Below are positions 52,761-61,845 of a stretch of DNA of 64,000 nt, piece after piece. Below the pieces are notes generated by a model. The model was not told where the DNA came from and did no database searches. It was given only the letters and a program-made list of their open reading frames with translations. The DNA is from Haloterrigena sp. KLK7 (lineage in GTDB: Archaea > Halobacteriota > Halobacteria > Halobacteriales > Natrialbaceae): NCBI RefSeq assembly GCF_037914945.1, contig NZ_CP149787.1, positions 3,658,001-3,722,000 on the forward strand. The letters are read 5' to 3'. The translations under genes were made by a program, and so were the position numbers. Numbering within the stretch: the first letter of the stretch is position 1; each line of letters opens with the position of its first letter.

Positions 52761-55700
52761 TTACCGCCTCGCCGCGACGGCACCGGCGATCAGAACGACG
52801 CCGAGCACGACGGCGACGACACCGATCGTCCCCTCGCCCGCGAGCGCGAGCGAGCCGCCGGCGACGACGCCGGCACCGCCCCCGCCGGCAGCGAGCGGGA
52901 CGACCACATCGCCCGTCGCGGACGACTGATCCTGGTCCCGAGACCGGTCGTCCGTCTCGAGTCGCTCTCGCAACTCACCGACGTCCGTCCGCAGCGCCTC
53001 GAGTTTCTCCTCGCGGGCCGACGACGACTCTACGTCGTCGATCGCCGACTCGAGCGCGTCCAGCCGATCCGAGAGCCCCGTCAGCCGGTCGTCCGTCGAC
53101 TCGAGCGCCGCCTCGTCCGGCGTGGCGTCGAGCGCCGCCGCGAGTTCGTCGACCTCGCTCGCGACCGACTCGAGGCGGTCGTCGTGCGCCTCGATCGAGT
53201 CGGCCTGCCGATCGAGCCGGGACCCGTGATCGCTCGTTCGATCGTCGAGTTCGTCCATCCGATCGTCGAGTTCGTCCATCCGATCGTCGAACTCGCTCGT
53301 CCGGTCGTCGAGTCCGTCGGTGCGGGCGGCCAGTTCGTCGACGCGATCCCCGACGGCCTCGAGGCGTTCCGCGACGTCGTCCGGCGCCGTCTCGCGGTCG
53401 GCCTCGAGCGCCGCGATCGCCTCGCGCGTTTCGTCGGACGACGCGCGAAGCGCATCGAGATCGCGCTCGAGACCGTCGATCGACTCCTCGAGCGTCGCAA
53501 CGGCCTCCGTGGACGCGGTCGTTTCGTCGAGCGAGTCGAGTCGCTCGTCGAGTTCGGCGACGCGTTCTGAAACCCGCTCGACGTCGGCGTCGACGCCGTC
53601 GACGGTTTCGGTGACCCCTTCGAATCGGTCGTCGATGTCGGCCTCGAGCGAGTCGACCTCGGCATCGAGACCCTCGAGACGGTCCTCGAGCGCGTCGGTC
53701 TCGTCCGCCACGGTCGTTCGGAGGTCGGTCGCGACGTCGTCGAGGTCCGCCTCGACCGAGGCGATTCGATCCGTCAGCGTCGTCTCCAGTTCCTCGAACC
53801 GAGCCTCGAGCGCGCCGAGTTCGTCCGCGAGGGCGTCGATCTCCGCCGTCGCCGACTCGACCGTCTCGCGCGTCCCCGCGAGCGAATCGGACAGTTCGGC
53901 GACCGCGTCGGCGTCCGGAGCCGCCTCGTCGAGCCGATCGAGCCGCGACTCGAGGGTCGCGAAGTCGTCCTCGATCGATCCGATCGCGTCCTCGAGTCTC
54001 GTCTCGACGTCGGCCGTCCGGTCCTCGAGTCGCGCCTCGGTTTCCGTCACCGTCGCTTCGAGGTCGGCGGTCGCCGCCGCGAGTCGGTCGTCGACGTCGG
54101 CCTCGAGCGAGTCGAACTCGGCGCCGAGGTCGTCGACGTCGCTCCCGACGGCCTCGAGGTCGGCCGCGAGATCGGTGACGGTGTCCTCGAGCGCCGCCCG
54201 TTCCGCGAGGTCGTCGAGTCGTTCCGCGACGGCCGCGACGCCATCGCCGAGTTCCCCGAGCTCCGCCTCGAGGGCGTCGAGTTCGTCTTCGACGGCATCG
54301 ACCCGCTCGCCGTCGGCCGCCGTCGACTCGAGGTCAGCGATCGTCTCTCGAGCGCGTTCCAGGCGCGCTTCCAGCTCGTCGGCTCGGTCGCCCAGCGTCT
54401 CGCGGGCGTCGGTGACGTCGTCGGCCAGCGTCTCGACGCGGTCGTCCGTCGAGGCGAGGCGTTCGTCGACGTCCGTGAGGTCCTCGTCGACAGCTTCGAG
54501 ATCCGTCGCGGTCGCCTCGAGTTCGCCCTCGACCGCGTCGATTTCGTCCTCGATCGTCGCCACCACCTCCTCGATATCGGCGTCGATGGCAGCCAGGTCG
54601 TCGTCGACCGTCTCCTCGATCGCCTCGATGTCCGCCGCGAGTCGCTCGAGGTCGTCGTCGGTCCGCTCGACGTGGTCGTCGAGCCGATCGTCGACGCCGT
54701 CGATCCGAGCCGACTGCGTCTCGAGACCGTCGTCCAGATCGTCGATACGGCTCCCGATCCGGTCGACGTCCTCGCCGACCGCGTCGAGCGTCTCGTCCAA
54801 TCGATCGATCGTCCCGATCGCGTCCTCGAGGGCGGCCGCGGACGCGGTCTCCGCCTCGAGACGCGCTAAGTCCGTTCGGAGCGTCGCCAGCCGATCGTCC
54901 AGCGCGGCCGCTCTGTCGTCGACCCCTTCGAGATCGTCGGTGAGCGCCTCGATCCGCTCCTCGAGGGCCGCGCGTTCGTCCGCGGTCGTCTCCGACAGCG
55001 CCTCGAGGTCGGCCTCGAGCCCGGATTCCAGCCCGTCGAGGTCCGCCGCCAGCTCCGATTCGAGATCGTCGAGATCACCCTCCAGCCCGGCCTCGAGCGC
55101 CTCGAGATCGGCCGCCAGATCGGTCGCGAGCCCGTCGACGTCCGCTTCCAGTTCCGCGAAGGCCGTCGAGAGCGCGTCGAGCTCGTCCCCGAGTTCGTCG
55201 ACCGTCTCGTCGCTCGCGTGCGTCTCGCTCTCGGCCTCGAGGTCGCGCAGGTCGGCGGCGAACGCCTCGAGGCGCTCGTCGAGGTCCGCGACCGTCTCGG
55301 CCTCGGCCGTCCGCTCCTCGACGTACTCGAGCTCCTCGAACGCCGCCTCGAGGTCGGTTCGAACCGATTCGATCTCCTCGTCGCGGTCGGCGAGCCGGTC
55401 GAACAGCTGCTCGATGGCGTCGTCCGCGCGGTCGCGGTCCGCGTCGGCCCCGCCGTCCAGATCGCCGTCGAAGGCGAGCGTCGTCGATCCGTTCGCGTCC
55501 GGAGCGGCCGCGACCCCGCTCGCTCCGTCGCCACCGGCGCCATCGTCCTCGCCCGTCGACCAGGTGACGTCCTCGTAGGCGTCGACGTCGTCCTCGGCCG
55601 CCGCGAGGGCGCCTCGGGCGGCGCTCCCGGCGGGATCGTCTGCCAGCCGCACGCCGCGAACCGAGAACGGGAGCGGCGCCGCGTCGAACCGCCCGCCGAG

Positions 55701-56534
55701 CAGGAACTCGAGTCCCTCGATCGCGCCGTCGCCGGCGACCGCGATCGGGACGGCCAGCCCCTGCTGGACGTCGTTCTCGTCGGCTTCGGCCGCGACCGCG
55801 TCGGCGAGGTCGCCGATCAGCGCGTCGTAGGCCTGCGCGAGCGCGCTCTCGATCTCGCCCGACGCCGCGTCGGGATCGAGCGTGAACTCCTCGAGGACGG
55901 CCGCGATCGCCGCCGGCTCGCGGCCGGTCTCGGCCGCCGCCCGCTCGACGATCCACTCGCTGCCCTTCGCGAGCGAGAACGCCAGCGCGGGCACGCCGTA
56001 GTAGGCCAGCGCGACGCCGGTCGTCTGCGACCCGAGACAGATCCCGAGCCCGGTGTAGTTGTCATCGGCCAGCTGGTCGTAGACGACGGCGAACCCCCTG
56101 CTGATCGGTGTGGCGTCGGCCGCGTACTCGTCCACGACCGACGCGACGGTCTCGCGGTGGGCCTCGGTCGGCTCCGCGGCGTCGACCAGCGTCCCCGGCG
56201 TCGTATAGCAGAGGCGGCCGTCGCCAGCGTCGATCTCGAGCGTCTCCTCGAGCAGCGCCTCGAGGACCGGTTCGGCGTAGCCGTCGACCGTCAAGACCCC
56301 GTTAGAAAACAGCGACTCGGGCGTCGTCCCGGTCGCGTCGGCGACCGCCTCGGCGGTCGTCCCGACCGCGTAGGTCGTTCCGTCTCGCTCTACGAACAGT
56401 CCGTCCTCCGGCGAGTCGGTCGCCGTGACGTCGTCGACCGGAACGACGACCGGCGGTACCGATTCGATCGCGTCCCCGGCCGGTTCGGTGGCCACCCTGA
56501 GTGCTCCCGGTCCGATATCGAGACCCGTTCCCAT
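52761..56534 (-). CDS. Actin/Hsp70-like domain fused to giant coiled coil with C-terminal membrane anchor
   Basis: 1257-aa protein. Residues 1-315 have the layout of an actin-fold ATPase: phosphate-1 GLDIGPGALRV (D6, G8), phosphate-2 GICLGSQTTGVALAYYGVPA (164-183) followed by SLAKGSEWIVERA, and an adenosine-type PIAVAGDGAIEGLEFLLGG (263-281). The acidic residue normal in phosphate-2 is Cys166, and the usual GG of the adenosine motif is GD, so nucleotide hydrolysis may be altered. Residues about 366-1195 are an almost unbroken, Asp/Glu/Ala/Leu-rich coiled coil with almost no lysine. The end has two hydrophobic stretches and terminates AARR, suggesting a membrane hairpin. Looks cytoskeletal or scaffold-like; not a family I recognise. 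Confidence 0.85.
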   Translation of the reverse strand: MGTGLDIGPGALRVATEPAGDAIESVPPVVVPVDDVTATDSPEDGLFVERDGTTYAVGTTAEAVADATGTTPESLFSNGVLTVDGYAEPVLEALLEETLEIDAGDGRLCYTTPGTLVDAAEPTEAHRETVASVVDEYAADATPISRGFAVVYDQLADDNYTGLGICLGSQTTGVALAYYGVPALAFSLAKGSEWIVERAAAETGREPAAIAAVLEEFTLDPDAASGEIESALAQAYDALIGDLADAVAAEADENDVQQGLAVPIAVAGDGAIEGLEFLLGGRFDAAPLPFSVRGVRLADDPAGSAARGALAAAEDDVDAYEDVTWSTGEDDGAGGDGASGVAAAPDANGSTTLAFDGDLDGGADADRDRADDAIEQLFDRLADRDEEIESVRTDLEAAFEELEYVEERTAEAETVADLDERLEAFAADLRDLEAESETHASDETVDELGDELDALSTAFAELEADVDGLATDLAADLEALEAGLEGDLDDLESELAADLDGLESGLEADLEALSETTADERAALEERIEALTDDLEGVDDRAAALDDRLATLRTDLARLEAETASAAALEDAIGTIDRLDETLDAVGEDVDRIGSRIDDLDDGLETQSARIDGVDDRLDDHVERTDDDLERLAADIEAIEETVDDDLAAIDADIEEVVATIEDEIDAVEGELEATATDLEAVDEDLTDVDERLASTDDRVETLADDVTDARETLGDRADELEARLERARETIADLESTAADGERVDAVEDELDALEAELGELGDGVAAVAERLDDLAERAALEDTVTDLAADLEAVGSDVDDLGAEFDSLEADVDDRLAAATADLEATVTETEARLEDRTADVETRLEDAIGSIEDDFATLESRLDRLDEAAPDADAVAELSDSLAGTRETVESATAEIDALADELGALEARFEELETTLTDRIASVEADLDDVATDLRTTVADETDALEDRLEGLDAEVDSLEADIDDRFEGVTETVDGVDADVERVSERVAELDERLDSLDETTASTEAVATLEESIDGLERDLDALRASSDETREAIAALEADRETAPDDVAERLEAVGDRVDELAARTDGLDDRTSEFDDRMDELDDRMDELDDRTSDHGSRLDRQADSIEAHDDRLESVASEVDELAAALDATPDEAALESTDDRLTGLSDRLDALESAIDDVESSSAREEKLEALRTDVGELRERLETDDRSRDQDQSSATGDVVVPLAAGGGGAGVVAGGSLALAGEGTIGVVAVVLGVVLIAGAVAARR
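53241..53303. repeat. 21-bp tandem repeat encoding coiled-coil heptads
   Basis: Two exact copies of a 21-bp unit (53241-53261, 53262-53282) and a diverged third encode successive heptads DDRMDEL-DDRMDEL. Flanking units DDRTSEF and DDRTSDH are related. It shows that the coil grew, at least in part, by heptad duplication. Confidence 0.85.
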
Positions 56535-56690
56535 GCTACCGGGAAGTCAGAGCGCCCTCTTTGAGCTTTGGCTCCGAATACCAGATGTGAAAATCGAGTG
56601 CGGACGCGTCTCGGCGCGTTCGGCCGAGAGACGGCAGTTTCGCTCTGTTTCGATCGACGAACAGCAACGCGTCGGTCGTCGACGCTCGAG

Positions 56691-57515
56691 TCAGTCGGCC
56701 GGCGTCGGGGACGGAACGGGCTCCCCGACGGTGATCGGCTCGCCGACCGAGAGCGTCGCTCCCACCGACGCCTGCGGGACCCGCGTCTCGGACAGCAGCC
56801 GGAAGTAGTGGTCGAACCGCACCGCGGTCGCCCAGTCGGGCAGCGTCGCTTGGCGGCGCTCGACGAACGTCTCTCGGAACCCGTCGGTTTGCACGCCGGT
56901 CTCGGGGTCGCGCGCCGAGACGCCGCGCAGTTGCGACGGCGCGGTACCGTACAGCGTCGTCGACCCGACCTCGACGGGAACGATCCGATCGGCCCGCCCG
57001 TAGAGTCGGTCCTCCCAGAACGGCGGGGCGCCGCCGACGACGAGGGTCGGCTGGAAGCGACGGCACAGTTCGTCGGCGTCGATCTCGTCGTACCATCCAG
57101 CGACCGTCTCGAGCGTCTCGGCGCTGACGACCGTCGGCCCCGACGGAGCCGCGACGTCCGGGCCGCCGCCCTCGTCGGTGCGAACGATTTCGACCGGGTA
57201 GCCGAGGTACTCCGAGAGCCACGAGGCGAAGCACTCCCGATCGAGGTCGAGGTGGAAGGTCGCGGTCTCGTCGCTCCCCCGTTCACCGACCGTCACGGTC
57301 TCTCGCTCGAGGTCGTACGTGGTCTCGAGCCTGCGGAGTCGGGGCTCGCGTTCCGCGGTGATCGGCGCGGGTCGGGCGTCGCTTCCCGCCGTTCGTTCGA
57401 CGATCGTATACCGCCGCTCCCACGCCGGCCCGCCGTCGACGAGCGCCCGTTCCGAAACCGATACCGCATCGAGGGACGCGACCGGCCGAATCCGTATCCG
57501 CTCGAGATGTACCAT
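56691..57515 (-). CDS. MOSC N-terminal beta-barrel domain protein
   Basis: 274-aa protein starting MVHLERIRIRPVASLDAVSV. It has the MOSC_N opening, then LGYPVEIVRTDEGGGPDVAA and DELCRRFQPTLVVGGAPPFW, which corresponds to the R-x-R/Q-P-N/T-L-V-V segment of mARC/YcbX proteins. MOSC proteins bind molybdenum cofactor through a conserved Cys near the C-terminus; here the only Cys (C94 and C150 regions) are elsewhere, so cofactor binding is uncertain. Upstream of the actin-like gene, separated by 156 bp in the same direction. Confidence 0.82.
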   Translation of the reverse strand: MVHLERIRIRPVASLDAVSVSERALVDGGPAWERRYTIVERTAGSDARPAPITAEREPRLRRLETTYDLERETVTVGERGSDETATFHLDLDRECFASWLSEYLGYPVEIVRTDEGGGPDVAAPSGPTVVSAETLETVAGWYDEIDADELCRRFQPTLVVGGAPPFWEDRLYGRADRIVPVEVGSTTLYGTAPSQLRGVSARDPETGVQTDGFRETFVERRQATLPDWATAVRFDHYFRLLSETRVPQASVGATLSVGEPITVGEPVPSPTPAD

Positions 57516-57673
57516 CGGCCCTACTGTCTCTATCCGAACGGATATGTCTGTTCATTTCACAACTCGAATTGAAAATTCAATATCGATGGTGGTTGGCGTT
57601 CGTCGCGACTGCGTCGGAATCCGACGCGGCGAGGACACGTTTTTTGCGCTGGGAAACCATCACTACGACCGAA

Positions 57674-58138
57674 ATGTCCGCCGAGAATCCGCTCGCCGAG
57701 GTCGTCGACAACCTCGTGTACGAACCCGCACAGGTCCACGAGCACGGCATCGATCTGACTGTCAGCGCCGTCTACGAGGTCGCCGCGCCCGGTCGACTGG
57801 ATTTCGGCGGCGACGAACTCGAGGACGCCGACCTCGAGCCGGTGCCAACCGAACTCCGCGACCCGGACGACGAGTTCGGCTGGTGGGACCTCGAGGGCGG
57901 CCAGTACGTCCTCCAGCACAACGAGTTCCTGACCGACCTCGAGGAGCCCGTTCAACTCCAGCCGCGCAACGACCTGCTGGCTCGCGGCGGCTCTCACCCC
58001 TCGGTGCTGGTCGCGTCGCACCTGCCGCTGATTCCGCTGACCGTCGCCGACGGCGGCCTGCGAATCAAGGAGAACGCACGGGTCTCGACCCTGGTTCCGG
58101 TCGGTGCGGTCGGCGGCGGCTCCCCTCGATCCGAGTAG
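57674..58138 (+). CDS. dUTPase/dCTP-deaminase-fold protein
   Basis: 154-aa protein with EFGWWDLEGGQYVLQHNEFL and LQPRNDLLARGGSHPSVLVA, which correspond to the central beta strands and the R-S/N-S/D-L-A/L motif of trimeric dUTPase/Dcd enzymes. LRIKENARVSTLVPVG closes the jelly roll. The C-terminal Gly-rich P-loop-like arm of dUTPases is missing. It may be an inactive or differently specific member. The ATG at 57674 starts MSAENPLAEVVDN. Confidence 0.8.
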   Translation: MSAENPLAEVVDNLVYEPAQVHEHGIDLTVSAVYEVAAPGRLDFGGDELEDADLEPVPTELRDPDDEFGWWDLEGGQYVLQHNEFLTDLEEPVQLQPRNDLLARGGSHPSVLVASHLPLIPLTVADGGLRIKENARVSTLVPVGAVGGGSPRSE

Positions 58139-58333
58139 GACCGCGGTGCGCCCCGTCGCACTCACCGCGCCGGTCGGAGCCGCTCTCGGACGAATCGATG
58201 TTCTCGTTTCCGGTAGTTCGGTGCTACCGACGCGACCGCACGGTAGAGGCGGTGGACGCGGTGGACGTAACCCTCGGTACGACGATTCCTGAACTGCATA
58301 ACAGTTATCATGTTAGGAGTGTGACTTGAACTA

Positions 58334-58840
58334 ATGGATTCGAATCGGGGACTCGTTTCGCTCGGGTTCCTTCTCACGCTACTTCTCGTTGGAATGGGTC
58401 TCATCACCGTGTTTCATGGAGGGCCGAATGCGACGAACGAGGATGTCGCGCATGTCGAGAGCTATCCGGTCGGTCCGGAGAGACCGACCCCGTTGACCTC
58501 CTCGAACGTCGCGGACTACGCTGGTACGTACGAAGAGCGCCTGTTCTACAACGACCTACTCGCGAGCCAGAACCACAGTCTCGAGGCCGATAAACGAGTG
58601 ATAGCCGACTGTTCCCCACTCTCAGTTTCGAACGCGAGTACGGACGGGTTTCACGTCCAGTTGGAGTGTCGAGGCGAGGTCACCGACTCATCGCAACCGT
58701 CCGAATCCGAGGAGTTCACCTACTCGGCCACCTATCGGATAACGAATAATACGACAAAACAGACTGTACTCCGGAATTATCCGTTCGGAACGGACAGAGC
58801 GTTCAATAACGAACGGAACGAGACGGCCGAAACCGAGTGA
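58334..58840 (+). CDS. N-terminally anchored hypothetical protein, lower G+C
   Basis: 168-aa protein with one N-terminal hydrophobic helix (LVSLGFLLTLLLVGMGLITV) and an extracellular, Asn/Thr/Ser-rich domain with several N-x-S/T sites (NASTDG, NNTTKQ), a possible target for archaeal N-glycosylation. Two Cys (DCSPLSV and LECRGEV) could form a disulfide. Codon use is noticeably more A/T at third positions than its neighbours, suggesting recent acquisition. Family not recognised. Confidence 0.75.
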   Translation: MDSNRGLVSLGFLLTLLLVGMGLITVFHGGPNATNEDVAHVESYPVGPERPTPLTSSNVADYAGTYEERLFYNDLLASQNHSLEADKRVIADCSPLSVSNASTDGFHVQLECRGEVTDSSQPSESEEFTYSATYRITNNTTKQTVLRNYPFGTDRAFNNERNETAETE

Positions 58841-58845
58841 CCGGA

Positions 58846-59646
58846 TTACCGACCTTCGTACTCCGGATCGCGGTCCTCGAAGAAGGCCTCGACGCCCTCC
58901 TCGTGATCCGCGGTGTCGAAGACGATCCCCTGGGCCGTCGCCTCGTCGGTCAGGGCCTGCTCGAGGGACTTGTTCAGCCCTTCGCCTACCAGCCGATTCG
59001 CGTGTCGGAGCGCGATCGGCGGACCGGAGACGACCTTCTCGACGAACTCGTCGACCCGCTCGTCGAACTCATCGGCGCCGTAGACGTGGTTGACGAGCCC
59101 GATCTCCGCGGCGCGGTCGGCGTCGATGATATCGCCGGTCAACACGAGTTCCTTGGCGACGTTCTCGCCGACGACGCGGGGCAGCAGGTAGGAGGTCCCG
59201 GCGTCGACGCTCAGCCCGACCTGCCGGAAGACGAAGCCGAAGACGGCGTTCTCGCTGGCCAGTTGCACGTCGCAGGCGATCGCGAGGTTCGCGCCGGCGC
59301 CGACGGCGGGGCCGTCGACCAGCGCGACCGTCGGAATCGGGAACTCCACCACCCGCCCGATGAGCGCGTTCGTCGAGCGCTCGAGTCGGCGCACCCGCTC
59401 GTCGGCGGGCACGTCGTTCTCGATGCCCTCGACCATCCGCTCGATGTCGCCGCCGGCCGAGAACGACCCGCCCGACCCCTCGATGCAGACGACTCGAGCG
59501 TCGCTGCCTTCGATCTCGTCGAGCGCCTCTGAGATGCCGGCGCTGATCTCCGCGGAGAGGGCGTTGCGCCGATCCGGCTGATCGAGCGTGATGATCGCGC
59601 GGCCGTTGGCCTCGATCTCGAGGTGGACCGCCTCACCCAGCGCCAT
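58846..59646 (-). CDS. Enoyl-CoA hydratase/isomerase family protein
   Basis: 266-aa crotonase. Oxyanion-hole segments GGSFSAGGDIERMVEG and DGPAVGAGANLAIACDV are present. The catalytic segment is RQVGLSVDAGTSYLLPRVVG, with Asp in place of the second catalytic Glu, again nearer to isomerases than to hydratases. Overlaps the stop of the acyl-CoA ligase gene by one base, so the two enzymes are co-translated and probably act in the same acyl-CoA pathway. Confidence 0.92.
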   Translation of the reverse strand: MALGEAVHLEIEANGRAIITLDQPDRRNALSAEISAGISEALDEIEGSDARVVCIEGSGGSFSAGGDIERMVEGIENDVPADERVRRLERSTNALIGRVVEFPIPTVALVDGPAVGAGANLAIACDVQLASENAVFGFVFRQVGLSVDAGTSYLLPRVVGENVAKELVLTGDIIDADRAAEIGLVNHVYGADEFDERVDEFVEKVVSGPPIALRHANRLVGEGLNKSLEQALTDEATAQGIVFDTADHEEGVEAFFEDRDPEYEGR

Positions 59647-61229
59647 TATTCGGCCTCCGCTTCGCTCTCTTCTTCCTGCTCGCGGAGCTTGAACTTCTGG
59701 ACCTTCCCCGTGGTCGTCCGCGGCAGTTCCTCGACGAACTCGACCTCGCGGGGGTGCTTGTACTCCGCGAGGTTGGTCAGGCAGTACTCCTTGATCTCCT
59801 CCTCGGTCACGTCGCCGTCGGGCGTGCGGACGATGAACGCCTTGACGGTCTCGCCGCGGCGCTCGTCCGGGATGCCCGCGACGGCGGCGTCGGCGACGTC
59901 CTCGTGCTCGAAGAGGAGTTCCTCGACTTCACGCGGATAGACGTTGTAGCCGCCGGTGACGATCATGTGCTTCTCGCGGTCGACGACGTAGAAGAAGCCG
60001 TCCTCGTCGCGGTAGCCGACGTCGCCGGTATGGAACCAGCGTCGGCCGCCCTCCTCGGTGAAGGCCTCCTCGTTGGCCTCGGGTAGGCCGTAGTAGCCCT
60101 TCATCACGTTCGGGCCGGCGACGACGATCTCGCCGGTGATCTCGTGGAGGTCGGCCTCCTCCTCGTCGACCGGCCCCTCCTCGACGGGGTCGACGTCCTC
60201 GAAGTCGTCGTCGACGACCCTCGAGTCGACGCCGGGGACGGTCCTGCCGATGCTACCGACGCGTCGGCCCTCGATCGGGCTGTTGAAGTGAGTGATCGGA
60301 CTGGTCTCGGTCAGTCCGTATCCCTCGTAGATCTTCGGCTCGTAGAGCTCCTCGAACTGGCGCAGGACCTCGACCGGGATCCCGGAGCCGCCGACGCCAC
60401 AGAGCCGTAGCGAGGACATGTCGAACTCCTCGGCGTCGGGCTGGTTGATGATGTCGTTGTACATCGCCGGCACGCCGTGCATGACCGTCAGCTCCTCGTC
60501 CTCGATCAGCGAGACGGCCTCCTGTGCGTCCCAGGAAGCCATCGGGTAGTAGGCGCCGCCGTTGAACAGCGACGCGTTCATGACGACGGTCATCCCGTAG
60601 ATGTGGAACAGCGGCAACACGCCGAGGGCCTTGTCGTCCGGCCGGATCCCGTCGGGGATGAGTTTCGACGCCGCGTTCGCGTTCGACGCGAGGTTCTCGT
60701 GGGTGAGCTGGACGCCCTTCGGCTGGCCCGTCGTCCCGGAGGTGTACGGCTGGACGGCGTCGTCGTCGTCGTCGCGCTCGGTGATCCCGGGATCGCCCGG
60801 CTCGAGGAACGCCTCGAACTCGGTAGCGCCCTCGGCCTCGCCGCCGACGCTGACGATGTGCTCGACGTCCGTCTCGTCCCGTACCTCCCGGACGAAGGGG
60901 ACCAGATCGGCCAGCGCGACGACGACCTTCGCCCCGCTGTCCTCAAGCAGGTGACCGATCTCGCGCGCCTTGTACTGCGGGTTCATCGGAACGACGACTC
61001 CGCCGGCCCGCAGCGTCCCGTGGAACGAGATCAGAAACGGCGGGACGTTCGGCAGATAGAGCGCGACCCGGTCGTCGGCACCCAGCCCCCGTTCCTCGAG
61101 CGCGGTGGCGAACGCCCCGGTCTGACCCCAGAACTCCTCGTAGCTCGTCTCCGAGCCCTGAAACCCGATCGCGGTGTTCTCGCCGTGGTCCTCGACGGCG
61201 GCCGCGACGTTAGTGACAAGATTTGTCAT
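59646..61229 (-). CDS. Fatty-acid (or aryl) CoA ligase, AMP-forming
   Basis: 527-aa ANL-superfamily ligase activating a carboxylic acid through an acyl-adenylate. The AMP/P-loop motif is read as PYTSGTTGQPKGVQLTHENL. A5-type motif is EGYGLTETSP, the A7/A8 hinge region TGDVGYRDEDGFFYVVDREK, and the catalytic Lys lies in PRTTTGKVQKFKL. Length and motifs fit medium/long-chain acyl-CoA synthetases; the exact acid is unknown. First in an operon with the crotonase. Confidence 0.94.
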   Translation of the reverse strand: MTNLVTNVAAAVEDHGENTAIGFQGSETSYEEFWGQTGAFATALEERGLGADDRVALYLPNVPPFLISFHGTLRAGGVVVPMNPQYKAREIGHLLEDSGAKVVVALADLVPFVREVRDETDVEHIVSVGGEAEGATEFEAFLEPGDPGITERDDDDDAVQPYTSGTTGQPKGVQLTHENLASNANAASKLIPDGIRPDDKALGVLPLFHIYGMTVVMNASLFNGGAYYPMASWDAQEAVSLIEDEELTVMHGVPAMYNDIINQPDAEEFDMSSLRLCGVGGSGIPVEVLRQFEELYEPKIYEGYGLTETSPITHFNSPIEGRRVGSIGRTVPGVDSRVVDDDFEDVDPVEEGPVDEEEADLHEITGEIVVAGPNVMKGYYGLPEANEEAFTEEGGRRWFHTGDVGYRDEDGFFYVVDREKHMIVTGGYNVYPREVEELLFEHEDVADAAVAGIPDERRGETVKAFIVRTPDGDVTEEEIKEYCLTNLAEYKHPREVEFVEELPRTTTGKVQKFKLREQEEESEAEAE

Positions 61230-61442
61230 GCTACGTGCGATGTGTTTCCGTGTACCGTAAAAAAGATTGTCAAAGATCCACCGGAGTACTCCTTTCCGAC
61301 GGTAACCGCTCGCCCAGACGAGACAGTCAGCGTTAGCGAATCGTTCCGGTTCGCCGACCTCGGCCGGACCGTTCTCGAGCGAGAAGCAGGTCGACTGGCG
61401 ATCGGTGCGAACGGGTGACCGCGACTGGCCGATCCGGGCGAG

Positions 61443-61793
61443 TCAGGTATCGACGAAGATCCCGTCCGGATCGAGTTCCGCGAGCGGTCCGACGCGCTCG
61501 CCGTCGGTCGCGTACCGGTAGAGCGCCGTTCGGACGATCATGCCCAGTACCTGCGTAACGACGATGGTCGCGACGACGAGGACGCCCCCGAGCGCACCGA
61601 GCGCGTACGCAGTGGGTCCCGTCGCCGAGACGTAGGCAACGGCGAGCATGCAGATTCCGGTCAGCGTGACCGGGAGCAGCGCGAGTCCGATACCGAACGC
61701 GGCAGTGATGGACTCGCCCCACGTCCGGGCGAACGCGTCGCCGCTCTTCCGGAGCTCCGACCGGAGCGATCCCGTTCGGTCCGTGACGATCAC
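61443..61793 (-). CDS. Short membrane protein, possibly truncated relative of DUF6159
   Basis: 116-aa protein from a GTG start. Opening SGDAFARTWGESITAAFGIG, two hydrophobic helices, and VVTQVLGMIVRTALYRYATD, then an acidic end. This resembles the C-terminal half of about 250-aa haloarchaeal membrane proteins (DUF6159-like) in which R-T-W-G-E begins the second half. The N-terminal four-helix part is absent, and only 52 bp separate it from the E2 gene stop upstream. It may be a decayed remnant or a genuine short form. Confidence 0.6.
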   Translation of the reverse strand: MIVTDRTGSLRSELRKSGDAFARTWGESITAAFGIGLALLPVTLTGICMLAVAYVSATGPTAYALGALGGVLVVATIVVTQVLGMIVRTALYRYATDGERVGPLAELDPDGIFVDT

Positions 61794-61845
61794 CGGGACG
61801 ACGAAGAAGGGGAACGGAGGCGGGGACGGAACCCGCCGAGTCGGA

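Noticed and set aside
53320-55578. 752-aa rightward Ser/Arg-rich open frame
   Set aside because: It is the antisense shadow of the coiled-coil gene; Ser/Ala/Arg repeats arise from the reverse of Asp/Glu/Leu codons.
55218-56564. 448-aa rightward frame opposite the actin-like domain
   Set aside because: Arg/Val/Glu-rich antisense translation without motifs; the leftward frame carries the recognisable phosphate and adenosine motifs.
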